Below are positions 8,071 through 16,233 of a stretch of 64,000 bases of DNA, one piece after another. Numbering within the stretch: the first letter of the stretch is position 1; the number at the start of each line of letters is the position of its first letter. The notes under the pieces were generated by a model, which worked only from the letters and a program-made list of their open reading frames with translations, searched no databases and was not told the DNA's origin. The translations under genes and the position numbers were made by a program. The stretch is from Sedimentisphaerales bacterium (GTDB lineage: Bacteria; Planctomycetota; Phycisphaerae; Sedimentisphaerales; Anaerobacaceae). The stretch covers positions 87,676 through 151,675 of the forward strand of contig JAFGEF010000115.1 in assembly GCA_016931715.1 (NCBI GenBank), written 5' to 3'.

Positions 8071-9168
8071 GTGGCAGCCAGTAAACAAAGTATATCTAAT
8101 CGCAATACAGGCAAAATCCTGCTTGTCGGTGACATCCGAAAAGTCTTTCTGGATGCCGCTTCCGCTGCAAGCATCAACTGCGAGGTTCACGCGACTCTGC
8201 CCGAAGCCGTCAAAGCGGTACAAAACAGCACTTTTTCTGCCATCGCTGTTGTCCTGTCCGGAATTCAGACGAAATTAAATTCGTCTATTAAAAGCCTGAG
8301 AGATAAATGCGGCGCAAGGATAGTTCTGCTGGCTCAAATGTATGAAGAACCTATCGCCATTCGGCTTACATGCTCCGTGTACAATGATAAACCTCTTGCG
8401 GATGATTATATGATATGTCCCGTTCAGGTGGACAATTTCTGCGAATTTCTAACCAGCGGGAAAAATCTTCATGCTCCTTCAGAATATCAAAGAAGCGAAG
8501 AAAGTGCATCATGGGCGGCTCTTTCAGACGAATCGACTGAAACAAAGATTAGACATCTCGAAAAGATGGCAACCGAAGACGACTTGACGGGATTAAAAAA
8601 CCGGAGATATATCAGGGAATTTGCCAGGCAAATTATCGAATACGCACGGAAGGAAAACGGACGGGTGACATTGCTTGTGTTCGATATCGATAACTTCAAG
8701 AAATATAACGACCTCTACGGTCATACCGCCGGCGACGAGATTTTAAAACAGGCCGCACATCTTATGCACCGCTGCTGCAGAGCACATGACGTTGTCGGAA
8801 GAATAGGCGGAGACGAATTCGCAGTAGTGTTCTGGGACGACCCGTCAATACTTAAAGCTGTGATAGAGCAATCAAAAAACAATGACAGGCGTTCTATCGA
8901 TTCCGACCATCCGCATGAGGCAATGCTGATTGCCAGGCGATTTATAAGCGAACTGGAAAAAACTCCCGCACCTGTAGGAACCCGGGACGAGACCGGATTA
9001 GGTCCCGAAGGCACCGGAGTACTTACAATAAGCGGCGGTTTGGCAAGCTACCCTCGCGATGGACAAACTATACAGGAACTGTTTGAGCAGGCGGATAAGG
9101 CTTTACTGGAAGCCAAACGCAGCGGCAAGAACAGAATATACCTCGTCGGCAAGCCTGTAAATCAATAG
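8071..9168 (+). CDS. Diguanylate cyclase (GGDEF) with receiver-like N-terminal domain
   Basis: The 365-residue cytoplasmic protein makes cyclic di-GMP from two GTP. Residues 13-130 look like a response-regulator fold (ILLVGD, AVVLSG, RIVLLAQM) but lack the usual phospho-acceptor aspartate pattern. Residues 165-360 are the GGDEF domain: DDLTGLKNRR, FDIDNFKKYND, the active-site GGDEF at 246-250, and the product-inhibition I-site RAHD at 237-240, exactly five residues before it. The segment between GGDEF and the final SGGLASYPRDG motif is longer than usual (extra stretches near 257-283 and 299-315). The start is GTG at 8071, chosen because GGAGG lies 9 bases before it. The product is predicted to be active and feedback inhibited. 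Confidence 0.93.
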   Translation: MAASKQSISNRNTGKILLVGDIRKVFLDAASAASINCEVHATLPEAVKAVQNSTFSAIAVVLSGIQTKLNSSIKSLRDKCGARIVLLAQMYEEPIAIRLTCSVYNDKPLADDYMICPVQVDNFCEFLTSGKNLHAPSEYQRSEESASWAALSDESTETKIRHLEKMATEDDLTGLKNRRYIREFARQIIEYARKENGRVTLLVFDIDNFKKYNDLYGHTAGDEILKQAAHLMHRCCRAHDVVGRIGGDEFAVVFWDDPSILKAVIEQSKNNDRRSIDSDHPHEAMLIARRFISELEKTPAPVGTRDETGLGPEGTGVLTISGGLASYPRDGQTIQELFEQADKALLEAKRSGKNRIYLVGKPVNQ

Positions 9169-9194
9169 GTTCGCGATATTTTTTGGCTGTCCGT

Positions 9195-9224
9195 TTGCAT
9201 TTTGATAAAAGTGTATTATATTTT
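9195..9224 (+). promoter_or_regulatory. Possible promoter of the 44-residue peptide gene
   Basis: TTGCAT (9195-9200), an 18-base spacer and TATTTT (9219-9224) lie about 60 bases before a strong ribosome site. The match is moderate. Confidence 0.35.
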
Positions 9225-9237
9225 AAATAGGGATAGT

Positions 9238-9255
9238 TTCAATTTTGCAGAATCC
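9238..9255. repeat. Solo 18-nt copy of the nested-hairpin element arm
   Basis: TTCAATTTTGCAGAATCC here is identical to 32929-32946, the right-arm end and flank of element copy C. No partner arm or internal hairpin is visible nearby, so this is either a relic or a coincidental AT-rich match. Confidence 0.4.
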
Positions 9256-9284
9256 TTATATAATTCCACTTTTGGGGGGGAGAA

Positions 9285-9419
9285 ATGCGAAGGGCATTCA
9301 AGATACTCGATGAAACGGTTTTTTTTCTTTCGATGCTTGCCGGGGTATATTTGTGGATAAGTTTACTTATTATAACTCTTTTCACGTATTTAAAAAGTAC
9401 CACAGGTTCTCCGATGTAG
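9285..9419 (+). CDS. Possible small single-span membrane protein (44 residues)
   Basis: A very strong purine-rich ribosome site (GGGGGGGAG, ending 3 bases before the ATG) precedes this short frame. The product starts MRRAFKILDETV, has one hydrophobic span (about residues 13-35, including LSMLAGVYLWISLLIITLF) and ends in a short polar tail. This is the layout of a small inner-membrane protein with a positive N-terminus. I do not recognise a family. A second plus-strand frame (-1 relative to this one) stays open through the same DNA and on to about 9525 but lacks a good start. It could mean that the true product is frameshifted at the T8 run near 9318. The support is the ribosome site and hydrophobicity only. 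Confidence 0.4.
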   Translation: MRRAFKILDETVFFLSMLAGVYLWISLLIITLFTYLKSTTGSPM

Positions 9420-9880
9420 GAAATTTGGCGGCAGAGTATTTCTTTTCTGGAAAGAAGCGGAAACCGGACACCAACAGCAAGAAGCCACGGCATAGCAGCC
9501 AGACTAAAATGTTTTACATGCTGTTGTCCTGAAAGTGTTTATCGGAGCTTATTGTCGCAGCCTCTCAAAGAATTTTAGAAAAACCGCACGAACTGCACCA
9601 AAATCCTGTTTTTCACGATAAATATTATTCAAGGTCATTTCTGTTACCACGTCTAAATTGATACACTCAAGGCGGCAAATCTTCTCACTTTTGTATGTGT
9701 ATTTCATTATGAGACCTATGTAAAGATTCAAATTAAGCCTTTTATTCAGACAATATAAACTATTGCATGGAATAGCTTTATGACGATAAAAATATAAAAA
9801 GCATGACAAATTTGAGATTTTGTGTATAATAATATTATTATGTTTAGCCGGAACGAAGTAAGTTTTGGAGGATAGAGAAT
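9420..9880. other. Intergenic stretch without a supported gene
   Basis: Between the short peptide frame and the SagB-like gene I see no coding frame with a ribosome site on either strand. The first 160 bases are purine-rich on the plus strand, the rest is AT-rich. The only clear signal is GGAGG at its end, which serves the next gene. Confidence 0.4.
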
Positions 9881-11119
9881 ATGAAACGTAAAATGTTGTT
9901 CATAATAATTATAGCCTGCTTTACGGCTGTAAGCTTCGGCCAGAGACGAGCCAGAACCTCAATACTGAAAATCATCCAGTTGACAAAACCTGTTACTTCA
10001 GGGACTACAAGCTTCGAGGATGCTCTTTCAAAACTGCGGCCTGCAGAAAAGTTCACGGGGCAGCCGGTGGATAACACGATTGTAGGCCAGCTTGCCTGGG
10101 CTGGTTTGGGCAACAGGATAAGTTCCAGCGCGGCTCAGGTTATACCGCAGCCTTTGCAATCGCCTTTTCCAATGCAGATATATATGGTGATAAACGAGGG
10201 AGTCTTTTTCTATCAGCCTCTCAATCACAGCATGGAACGAATAGTAGAAGGTGATATTCGGCTCGCTCTTGCAGGCGCAACTGCGATGCCTACCTCAGTA
10301 GCCAGCGCGGGATGTGTCATTGTTGTTGCTTCCACATCTGTTTCGAGGAATACTGCTGCCAGGAGAGGCGGTACATCTGCCAGCGCAAGAAATGCAATGC
10401 TGCTCGAAGCCGGACATATTGCCCAGAACATTCAATTGCAGGCAGTGTGCCTGGAGGGACTCGGCTCGACGGCTATAAGTGAGTTTGATTCCAGCGCAGT
10501 TTCCAAAGTCTGCAACCTGCAGAGAGATTTGGATGTGCTGTATATAGTTTGTGTCGGTTATATGACAGAACGGGAAAAGCTTGCAAATCCGTCTGATACC
10601 GCGGCAGCAAAAAAAGCAGCTATAATCGTTCCAGCTCAAAACTTTGAAGACGAAGAGTTCTGGCAGACTAAGAATATGCTCGATTCCGCCAGGATTCTTG
10701 TTACAGTAGTAAGCAATCAACCCGGACCGATAAGAGGCAGAAACGGGACGTTATTCGATGTTCCTGTGCGTGCAGATCAGATTCGAGCAGATGATTTCGA
10801 TGCTTTAATTGTAATAGGAGGTCCTGGTACATCTATATTCAATAATGATCCGGTTGTGCGGAATCTTCTTCGGGATGCTTCTCAGAAGAGAAAGATAATC
10901 GGAGCATCCTCTTATGGTACTGTAATACTTGCCGGCGCGGGAATTTTGCAGGGTGTGAAAGTAACTGGTCCTGTCGCAGAAAGCACAAATATCCAGAGAA
11001 TGGGTGCAGTTTTCTCTAATTTGCCTGTCGAGGAACATATGCGTGTGATAACTTGTGCAGGTCCGCAAGCCGCAAGAATTTTTGCAACAGCTTTGGCGGA
11101 TGCTATTTTAGGCAGATAA
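9881..11119 (+). CDS. Exported fusion of SagB-type nitroreductase and DJ-1/PfpI-like domain
   Basis: The 412-residue protein has a cleavable signal (residues 1-20, ending AVSFG-Q). Residues 45-230 resemble SagB/ThcOx nitroreductases: SKLRPAEKFTGQPV, IVGQLAWAGLGNR, the IYMVINEGVFFYQPLNHSMER stretch and the QNIQLQAVCLEGLGST segment. Such domains bind FMN and oxidise or reduce small molecules. Residues 245-412 follow the DJ-1/PfpI pattern: AAIIVPAQNFEDEEF with the conserved acidic residues, DALIVIGGPG, and LQGVKVTG. In PfpI the nucleophile elbow reads A-I-C-H-G, but here it is ASSYG (342-346), with Ser344 in place of Cys and Tyr345 in place of His. GGAGG precedes the ATG. It is a monocistronic gene convergent with nadE. 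The domain pairing and the missing cysteine are unusual, and the substrate is unknown. Confidence 0.75.
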   Translation: MKRKMLFIIIIACFTAVSFGQRRARTSILKIIQLTKPVTSGTTSFEDALSKLRPAEKFTGQPVDNTIVGQLAWAGLGNRISSSAAQVIPQPLQSPFPMQIYMVINEGVFFYQPLNHSMERIVEGDIRLALAGATAMPTSVASAGCVIVVASTSVSRNTAARRGGTSASARNAMLLEAGHIAQNIQLQAVCLEGLGSTAISEFDSSAVSKVCNLQRDLDVLYIVCVGYMTEREKLANPSDTAAAKKAAIIVPAQNFEDEEFWQTKNMLDSARILVTVVSNQPGPIRGRNGTLFDVPVRADQIRADDFDALIVIGGPGTSIFNNDPVVRNLLRDASQKRKIIGASSYGTVILAGAGILQGVKVTGPVAESTNIQRMGAVFSNLPVEEHMRVITCAGPQAARIFATALADAILGR

Positions 11120-11143
11120 TCGCCGCAAAAATCAGAACATTGC

Positions 11144-12796
11144 TTACGAACCAGTCATATCACTTCCTGACTTGTAATAATTGGTTATAGGCAGCCTTCT
11201 GTCTTTTCCGAAAGCCTTTGAAGTGATTTTCACGCCGGGAGGCGACTGCCTTCTTTTGTATTCGTTTTTATCCACCATTCGAATCACACGCAGAACAATA
11301 TCTTTGGGCAGACCTGATTGAATAAGTTGTCCTGCAGATTTGTCGTCTTCGACATATCCTTTCAGAATTTCATCGAGCAAATCATAATCTGGCAGCGAGT
11401 CGGAGTCTTTCTGATTATATTTCAGCTCTGCACTTGGGATGCGAGTCAATACATCACTGGGGATAATATCCCATCCTGCAATTGTGTTAATATGACGGGC
11501 TAATTCATAAACCATCGTTTTGGGAACATCCTTTATTACCGCAAATCCGCCGGCGGTGTCACCATATAATGTGGAATAGCCTACGGCTGTCTCACTTTTA
11601 TTACCCGTTGTCAAAACTAAAGAACCTGTTTTATTACTCAGTGACATCAGGATTGTTCCGCGTATCCTGGCCTGAAGATTTTCGTAGGCGATTCCTTTGC
11701 TCTCCCAGCCATGTACTGTTTTTAGAGAATTGTCGAATGCCTGCAAGACGGACTGAATCGGGATTGTCAGAAATTCTATGCCGAGATTTTTCGCGAGCTT
11801 GCCGGCATCGCTTATCGTTTCGGGACTATTGAATTGAGTCGGCATTGTAATGCCGATTACATTTTCCCTGCCAAGTGCGGTGACCGCAATAGCGGCAACG
11901 AGTGATGAATCTATTCCGCCGCTCAGACCGAGAAGAACTTTTTGAAAACCGTTTTTGAGTGTATAATCTCTCGTACCAAGAACAAGAGCCTGATAAATTT
12001 CATCGATGGTATTTTTAGGCTGCGGAACTGCAGGTATCAACGGCTTGATCTGAACTTTTCCGTTTTCAGTACGAACAATATCAGCGATTAGCAAATCCTC
12101 ATCGAACGCTTTTGCCTTGGTTATTGTTTTGCCTGTCGATTCGGTAAGTATGCTTCTGCCGTCGAATACGATTTCGTCCTGACCTCCTATAAGGTTGCAG
12201 TACGCGACGGCGCAATTCAACTTGAGTGAGCAGTCCCTGATAACATGTTCCCTTACATCGATTTTGCCGTAACCAAAAGGCGAAGCGGAGATATTAACAA
12301 GCATATCGAAAGGCATCGAGTTTTTGAGAAAATCAGCGAGCCATTTCAAATGCCAGATATCGGCGCAGATTGTAACTGCAATCGTTATCCCGCCGACATC
12401 AATTATCAGCGGTTTGTTACCGGGCTGGAAATATCTTCGCTCATCGAAAACGCCATGATTTGGAAGTTGTCCCTTCCTGTAGATTTTCGTTACCTTGCCT
12501 CCATACATAACAGCGGCGGAGTTGTAGCTTTCTTCCCCATCGGTTTCGACAAAACCCGCGATGATTGTCATATCCGGGCAGGCTGCCGCTGTCTGCTCTA
12601 TGCTGCTTGTACATTGCTCCAGGAAATGTTTTTTCAGAACCAAATCTTCAGGCGGATACCCGCAAATACATAGTTCCGGACAAACCAGTAAATCCATTTT
12701 TTCCTTAAGTGCGCGAGTATAGAATTCCTGAATCTTCCTGACATTGCCCGGAAGATCACCCACAACCGAATTAAATTGTCCTAAACCTATACGCAT
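11144..12796 (-). CDS. nadE: Glutamine-dependent NAD+ synthase
   Basis: The 550-residue cytoplasmic enzyme converts nicotinic acid adenine dinucleotide to NAD+, using ammonia from its own glutaminase domain and ATP. The N-terminal nitrilase-like domain (about 1-260) starts MRIGLGQFNSVVGD and shows the Glu (PELCICGYPP), Lys (YRKGQLPN) and Cys (VTICADIW) of the amidase triad. The C-terminal synthetase carries the PP-loop LGLSGGIDSSLVAAI and the TGNKSETAVGYSTLYGD motif. I chose ATG 12796 rather than the in-frame ATG at 12883, because the family begins at M-R-I-x-L-x-Q and the extra 29 residues look like non-coding DNA. The gene stands alone, convergent with the SagB-like gene and separated by 177 bases from the upstream operon. 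Confidence 0.96.
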   Translation of the reverse strand: MRIGLGQFNSVVGDLPGNVRKIQEFYTRALKEKMDLLVCPELCICGYPPEDLVLKKHFLEQCTSSIEQTAAACPDMTIIAGFVETDGEESYNSAAVMYGGKVTKIYRKGQLPNHGVFDERRYFQPGNKPLIIDVGGITIAVTICADIWHLKWLADFLKNSMPFDMLVNISASPFGYGKIDVREHVIRDCSLKLNCAVAYCNLIGGQDEIVFDGRSILTESTGKTITKAKAFDEDLLIADIVRTENGKVQIKPLIPAVPQPKNTIDEIYQALVLGTRDYTLKNGFQKVLLGLSGGIDSSLVAAIAVTALGRENVIGITMPTQFNSPETISDAGKLAKNLGIEFLTIPIQSVLQAFDNSLKTVHGWESKGIAYENLQARIRGTILMSLSNKTGSLVLTTGNKSETAVGYSTLYGDTAGGFAVIKDVPKTMVYELARHINTIAGWDIIPSDVLTRIPSAELKYNQKDSDSLPDYDLLDEILKGYVEDDKSAGQLIQSGLPKDIVLRVIRMVDKNEYKRRQSPPGVKITSKAFGKDRRLPITNYYKSGSDMTGS

Positions 12797-12973
12797 AATG
12801 AGTTTTGAATTCTCCGATGGTACAAAAGTTTTTCTAAATAACTCTGTTTTGAGAATAAAGACAAACTGATATTCTCTTAACAATAAACTATATTAACAAA
12901 AGACTCTGGTGTTGGCAATATCCGCAGTATTTGCTTTTTAATTTCTATGCCTGGAATAAAACTTTCAAACACT

Positions 12974-13597
12974 TTAGTTTGTAATTACCTGCTTTAAAAA
13001 ATCTTTTGCTTTTTTTCTGGTTTTGGGGCTTTTGCAGTTTAATTGCTTTTCTACAAAAGCGAGGATTTCTTTTTTATTTTTTGCCTGTGTGTAATATTGC
13101 GCAAAAGTGTCGATTATCGAAGCTTTTGCCAGGTCTTTGCGTTCTTGTTCATGGTGAGTTTTATCAATATCCAGTAATTTATTTGTTATCTTTGTTTGAA
13201 GTTTCGGTTTTGCCAGGGCGATAATTCCGGAAGCCTGTGAGACATACGCCGCCGTGATGAAACTCTTGTCGTCAAGCAGAGAATAAAACTTATTGAATAT
13301 CTTCTCGAATTTATTGTCTTTATCTGCTTTGGTAAGATTTCCCATGAGGAGTACTGCGCTTAGCTTGTGATAGGTATTATCGCTATCGAGGAATTTAACA
13401 AGGTCATCCCATTTGTCATATAATAATTCTGGATTCTTCTGAGTGAGGGAAAATAGAATTTTGCTGCTGTTGTATCTTACAGTTTCATTTTTAGACAAGA
13501 GATTTTCGAGCAGTTCTAAACGCATTTTTTTGTCTTTCATTGCTATTTCAACAGCCGCTTCGATATTCAGCTTTTTATCATTCAAGTCGATTGGCAT
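12974..13597 (-). CDS. HEAT/ARM-repeat-like protein
   Basis: The 207-residue protein is wholly helical in appearance, with paired helices of the HEAT type (RLELLENLLSKNETVRYNSSKILFSL, then KLSAVLLMGNL, AAYVSQASGIIALA and SIIDTFAQYY). There is no signal peptide or membrane span, so it should be a cytoplasmic binding scaffold. HEAT repeats mediate protein or nucleic-acid contacts, and the partner cannot be told from sequence. ATG 13597 overlaps the stop region of the exported methyltransferase gene (stop at 13599), which indicates translational coupling. An alternative ATG four codons upstream lies inside the preceding gene. Similar conserved HEAT proteins occur in several phyla without known function. 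Confidence 0.75.
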   Translation of the reverse strand: MPIDLNDKKLNIEAAVEIAMKDKKMRLELLENLLSKNETVRYNSSKILFSLTQKNPELLYDKWDDLVKFLDSDNTYHKLSAVLLMGNLTKADKDNKFEKIFNKFYSLLDDKSFITAAYVSQASGIIALAKPKLQTKITNKLLDIDKTHHEQERKDLAKASIIDTFAQYYTQAKNKKEILAFVEKQLNCKSPKTRKKAKDFLKQVITN

Positions 13598-13598
13598 A

Positions 13599-14933
13599 TT
13601 ATTTCTCAATCAAATTGGGTTTCCATTTATTAATTACAGGTTCTGTGATTTTTGCTCCAGCGGGATTATCATTTGTATTGCCGTATGGATAGAACTCCAT
13701 CTTTCCTGTCAGTGATCCATCCTCCCAAACCGCTTCACCGATTAACCAGCCTGTATCATCCGTGATTCTGATACCATGTTCTGTGCTACCGATCAGTAGT
13801 GTGAAGTAAAATCCTCCGCCGAAATCGTAGAAATCAGTGACAGGTAAGATTGTATTCTTATCATGGAATATATCCTGGTATTTTGCGATTAACTTACCAT
13901 TATCTCGTTCAATATGCAGTTTAACAGAATGATCTCCGGTTGCGCACGGCCATTCCCATGTTCCGGTAAAGTCCACTTTGTCTCGTTGGGCTTTCCATTC
14001 ATATTCTTTATTCTTGCCTTCTTCCCTCATAATTACTTTTCCGCTCATGGTATTTTCAACGACCTGACCATTGAATATAAGTTCTTTCTGGCCGAATAGA
14101 ATATTATCTGGCAGGCACCAAAACCTTATTTGACTGCCCCAAAGTTCAACCCTTGTGTTTCCTTTCAGATTATTGCTGTCTGAAAGCTCAAACGTTCCAC
14201 TGACTTCTGAGAAACGCTGATGCAAGATAAGTTTGAGTTCTCGTATTCCTTGCTCAGTATTGATTTCTCCATGCCAGATACCGGCAACAGAAGCTGGCAC
14301 TACCCACATCAAAATGTTATTACTCGTTCCAAAGTGACTCTCATTGCCTGTGTAGTCTGGTACGTGTAGATTGTAAATGAAAGGACTCTCCGCTTCACCC
14401 CACATTCCAAAAGAAACCGTGCGTACTGTAAGTTCTTTAACCGCTTGCCATTCTCCCATACCAAATTGATGTGAAACGATGCGCGTGCCGGGCTTGAGAG
14501 CAGCGAGCAATTTTGGACGGAGTTGTATATTTGGTCTGTGACCGAGAAACAGATTAACAACACTGGCTTCGCTGAAGTCTGATGAGAACAAATCGCCCTG
14601 AATAAATTTGACTTTATTTGTGAATCCAGCCTTTTGTGCATTCTTCATGCTTTCTTCGATGAGGTTGGGATCAATCTCAATACCAACCGCTCGGCTGACA
14701 CCAAAATCACGAACTGCCGCTATTACTATGCGTCCGTCACCTGAGCCAAGGTCATACACGACATCGCTATCGTTGACATCTGCTAACCAGAGCATATAAC
14801 GAACAGTATCACTGCGCGTTGCTACGTACTGAATAGATGGTTCAGAAGATTTAGATATGTTAAAAAGACCTGATAGAAATAAAACGACAACAACAATCAA
14901 AACTGTTCTTGAAAAAATATATACTTTTTTCAT
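13599..14933 (-). CDS. Signal-peptide-bearing SAM-methyltransferase-like protein with C-terminal beta domain
   Basis: The 444-residue protein starts with a hydrophobic signal or anchor (residues 8-26, LIVVVVLFLSGLF). A class I methyltransferase core follows: YVATRSDTVRYMLWLADV, motif I VVYDLGSGDGRIVIAA, VGIEIDPNLIEESM, and FIQGDLFSSDFSEASVV. From about residue 215 a second, beta-rich domain of unknown type begins (GIWHGEINTEQGIRELKLIL, FTGTWEWPCATGDHSVKLHI), with two similar halves suggesting a repeat. A methyltransferase on the far side of the membrane is puzzling because SAM is cytoplasmic. The hydrophobic N-terminus might instead be an anchor leaving the enzyme inside. GGGAG lies before the ATG. 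It follows the LarA-like gene by 14 bases and overlaps the HEAT-like gene. Confidence 0.8.
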   Translation of the reverse strand: MKKVYIFSRTVLIVVVVLFLSGLFNISKSSEPSIQYVATRSDTVRYMLWLADVNDSDVVYDLGSGDGRIVIAAVRDFGVSRAVGIEIDPNLIEESMKNAQKAGFTNKVKFIQGDLFSSDFSEASVVNLFLGHRPNIQLRPKLLAALKPGTRIVSHQFGMGEWQAVKELTVRTVSFGMWGEAESPFIYNLHVPDYTGNESHFGTSNNILMWVVPASVAGIWHGEINTEQGIRELKLILHQRFSEVSGTFELSDSNNLKGNTRVELWGSQIRFWCLPDNILFGQKELIFNGQVVENTMSGKVIMREEGKNKEYEWKAQRDKVDFTGTWEWPCATGDHSVKLHIERDNGKLIAKYQDIFHDKNTILPVTDFYDFGGGFYFTLLIGSTEHGIRITDDTGWLIGEAVWEDGSLTGKMEFYPYGNTNDNPAGAKITEPVINKWKPNLIEK

Positions 14934-14947
14934 AACCTGAATCTCCC

Positions 14948-16219
14948 TCAGGGAATTGTTGGTATTGTTCCGTCTGATAATCTATGCAAAACTTCTCCTG
15001 CGTGATGGACTACTAAAATTCCTTCGTCTTCCCTGTTTTCGTAATCGGATATATCAATATTATCAGGATTCATATATCCCAAATTGATTTTTTCACACCT
15101 TTCTTTGGGTATGCCGGTTGCGAGCAAGACATTAACTCGCGGCTTTTCCACGCCGTTAACGAAAGTCCCGATGCCCCTGACATGAGTCGAATGAGCAAGA
15201 ATGCCCCGCGGTATGTCTTTGAAATTATCCATTTGTTTGAGAAAATAATCGCGCGTATGGTAGCCGATTTTGTCTAACCATTTTGCGTGCGAGTAGGAAA
15301 CTTCGGTAATATGAGGGGCGTAGATAATCAGGATGCCGCCATCGGCAACTATCGGTTCAAGCTTATACATGACTTTTCCGGCTGTCCAGATGTCATCGTA
15401 CATCGGCGGAGCTATTCCAAGAATAGTATTGAATGGTTTGTCTTTGTATGTGATATGGATTTGCTCGGACAAATCTGCTGCTTTTTCCCACGCTTCGAGT
15501 ACATCGCCTATGAAAATTCCTTTCAGGTCATTTTCCAGTGCGACAATCGCGAATAATTTTCTGGGTATTGGAATTAAAGACGCGGATTTTTCGACAACTT
15601 TTCTTGTGGGAGTCCATTTCTCGCCGTTAATATGAGGATTGGTTATCACGGCGCCGAGCCAGTGAAAGAAATGGATTATTTCGTCGCCTGCTATTCCTGG
15701 AAAGAGATACTTATGCCCGCCTGAAAAACCGACAACCTCATGCGGAAAGACAGGGCCAAGGATAAAAAATTCGTCATAGTCGAAAATCAGCTTATTGATT
15801 TTGACGTCCACTTCTTCACGAAATAAACCGTCGCTGAGACTTTCAATTTCATCAGCAGTAATTTTTCCTACAGATATAAACGACTCAGGTTTGTCCCATT
15901 CATGATTGAAAAATTTTACTGAGGCATATTTGTTTTTTCTCTGCTGTGAGGTAATATCAAGCCTTGTGCAGAATTGTTTTTCGCTCATGGGTTGATGAGT
16001 ACCGAGAGCCACAAGACAATCAATCGCTTTTGTCTTGCCGTACATGGAATCAAAAATAATTTTAAATATGTCACCAATCGGTCCGGAGCGTGTATTGTCG
16101 GGAATTATCAGGAGAATGCGTTTGCCTGTATAGTCATTCTTTGAAAAGAACGTCCCTATCGCGTTACGAACCTGCTTAATATCTACGATTCCTTCTTTAT
16201 TTTGCTGTGATGTAATCAT
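14948..16219 (-). CDS. LarA-like nickel-pincer (lactate racemase family) protein
   Basis: The 423-residue cytoplasmic protein matches the lactate racemase LarA family. Seen are IIPDNTRSGP near the N-terminus, ALGTHQPMSEKQF with the conserved histidine, and the cofactor segment HEVVGFSGGHKYLFPGI followed by FHWLGA. This segment holds the lysine that carries the pincer nucleotide and the nickel-ligand histidines. Family members racemise or epimerise alpha-hydroxy acids using a nickel pyridinium-bisthiocarboxylate nucleotide. Many homologues act on sugar acids rather than lactate, and that fits the neighbouring mannonate-oxidoreductase-like SDR (inference). No larB, larC or larE maturation gene is in the window. 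The ATG has no clear ribosome site and lies 14 bases after the HAD gene, so coupling is plausible. Confidence 0.88.
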   Translation of the reverse strand: MITSQQNKEGIVDIKQVRNAIGTFFSKNDYTGKRILLIIPDNTRSGPIGDIFKIIFDSMYGKTKAIDCLVALGTHQPMSEKQFCTRLDITSQQRKNKYASVKFFNHEWDKPESFISVGKITADEIESLSDGLFREEVDVKINKLIFDYDEFFILGPVFPHEVVGFSGGHKYLFPGIAGDEIIHFFHWLGAVITNPHINGEKWTPTRKVVEKSASLIPIPRKLFAIVALENDLKGIFIGDVLEAWEKAADLSEQIHITYKDKPFNTILGIAPPMYDDIWTAGKVMYKLEPIVADGGILIIYAPHITEVSYSHAKWLDKIGYHTRDYFLKQMDNFKDIPRGILAHSTHVRGIGTFVNGVEKPRVNVLLATGIPKERCEKINLGYMNPDNIDISDYENREDEGILVVHHAGEVLHRLSDGTIPTIP

Positions 16220-16233
16220 AGTTTTATTTCGAG

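Noticed and set aside
9549..9809. Minus-strand frame of 86 codons before the SagB-like gene
   Set aside because: It has no ribosome site and biased AT-rich composition, and lies over a likely promoter region.
11318..12673. Plus-strand frames opposite nadE
   Set aside because: They mirror the nadE coding strand, show no independent starts or motifs, and nadE is certain.
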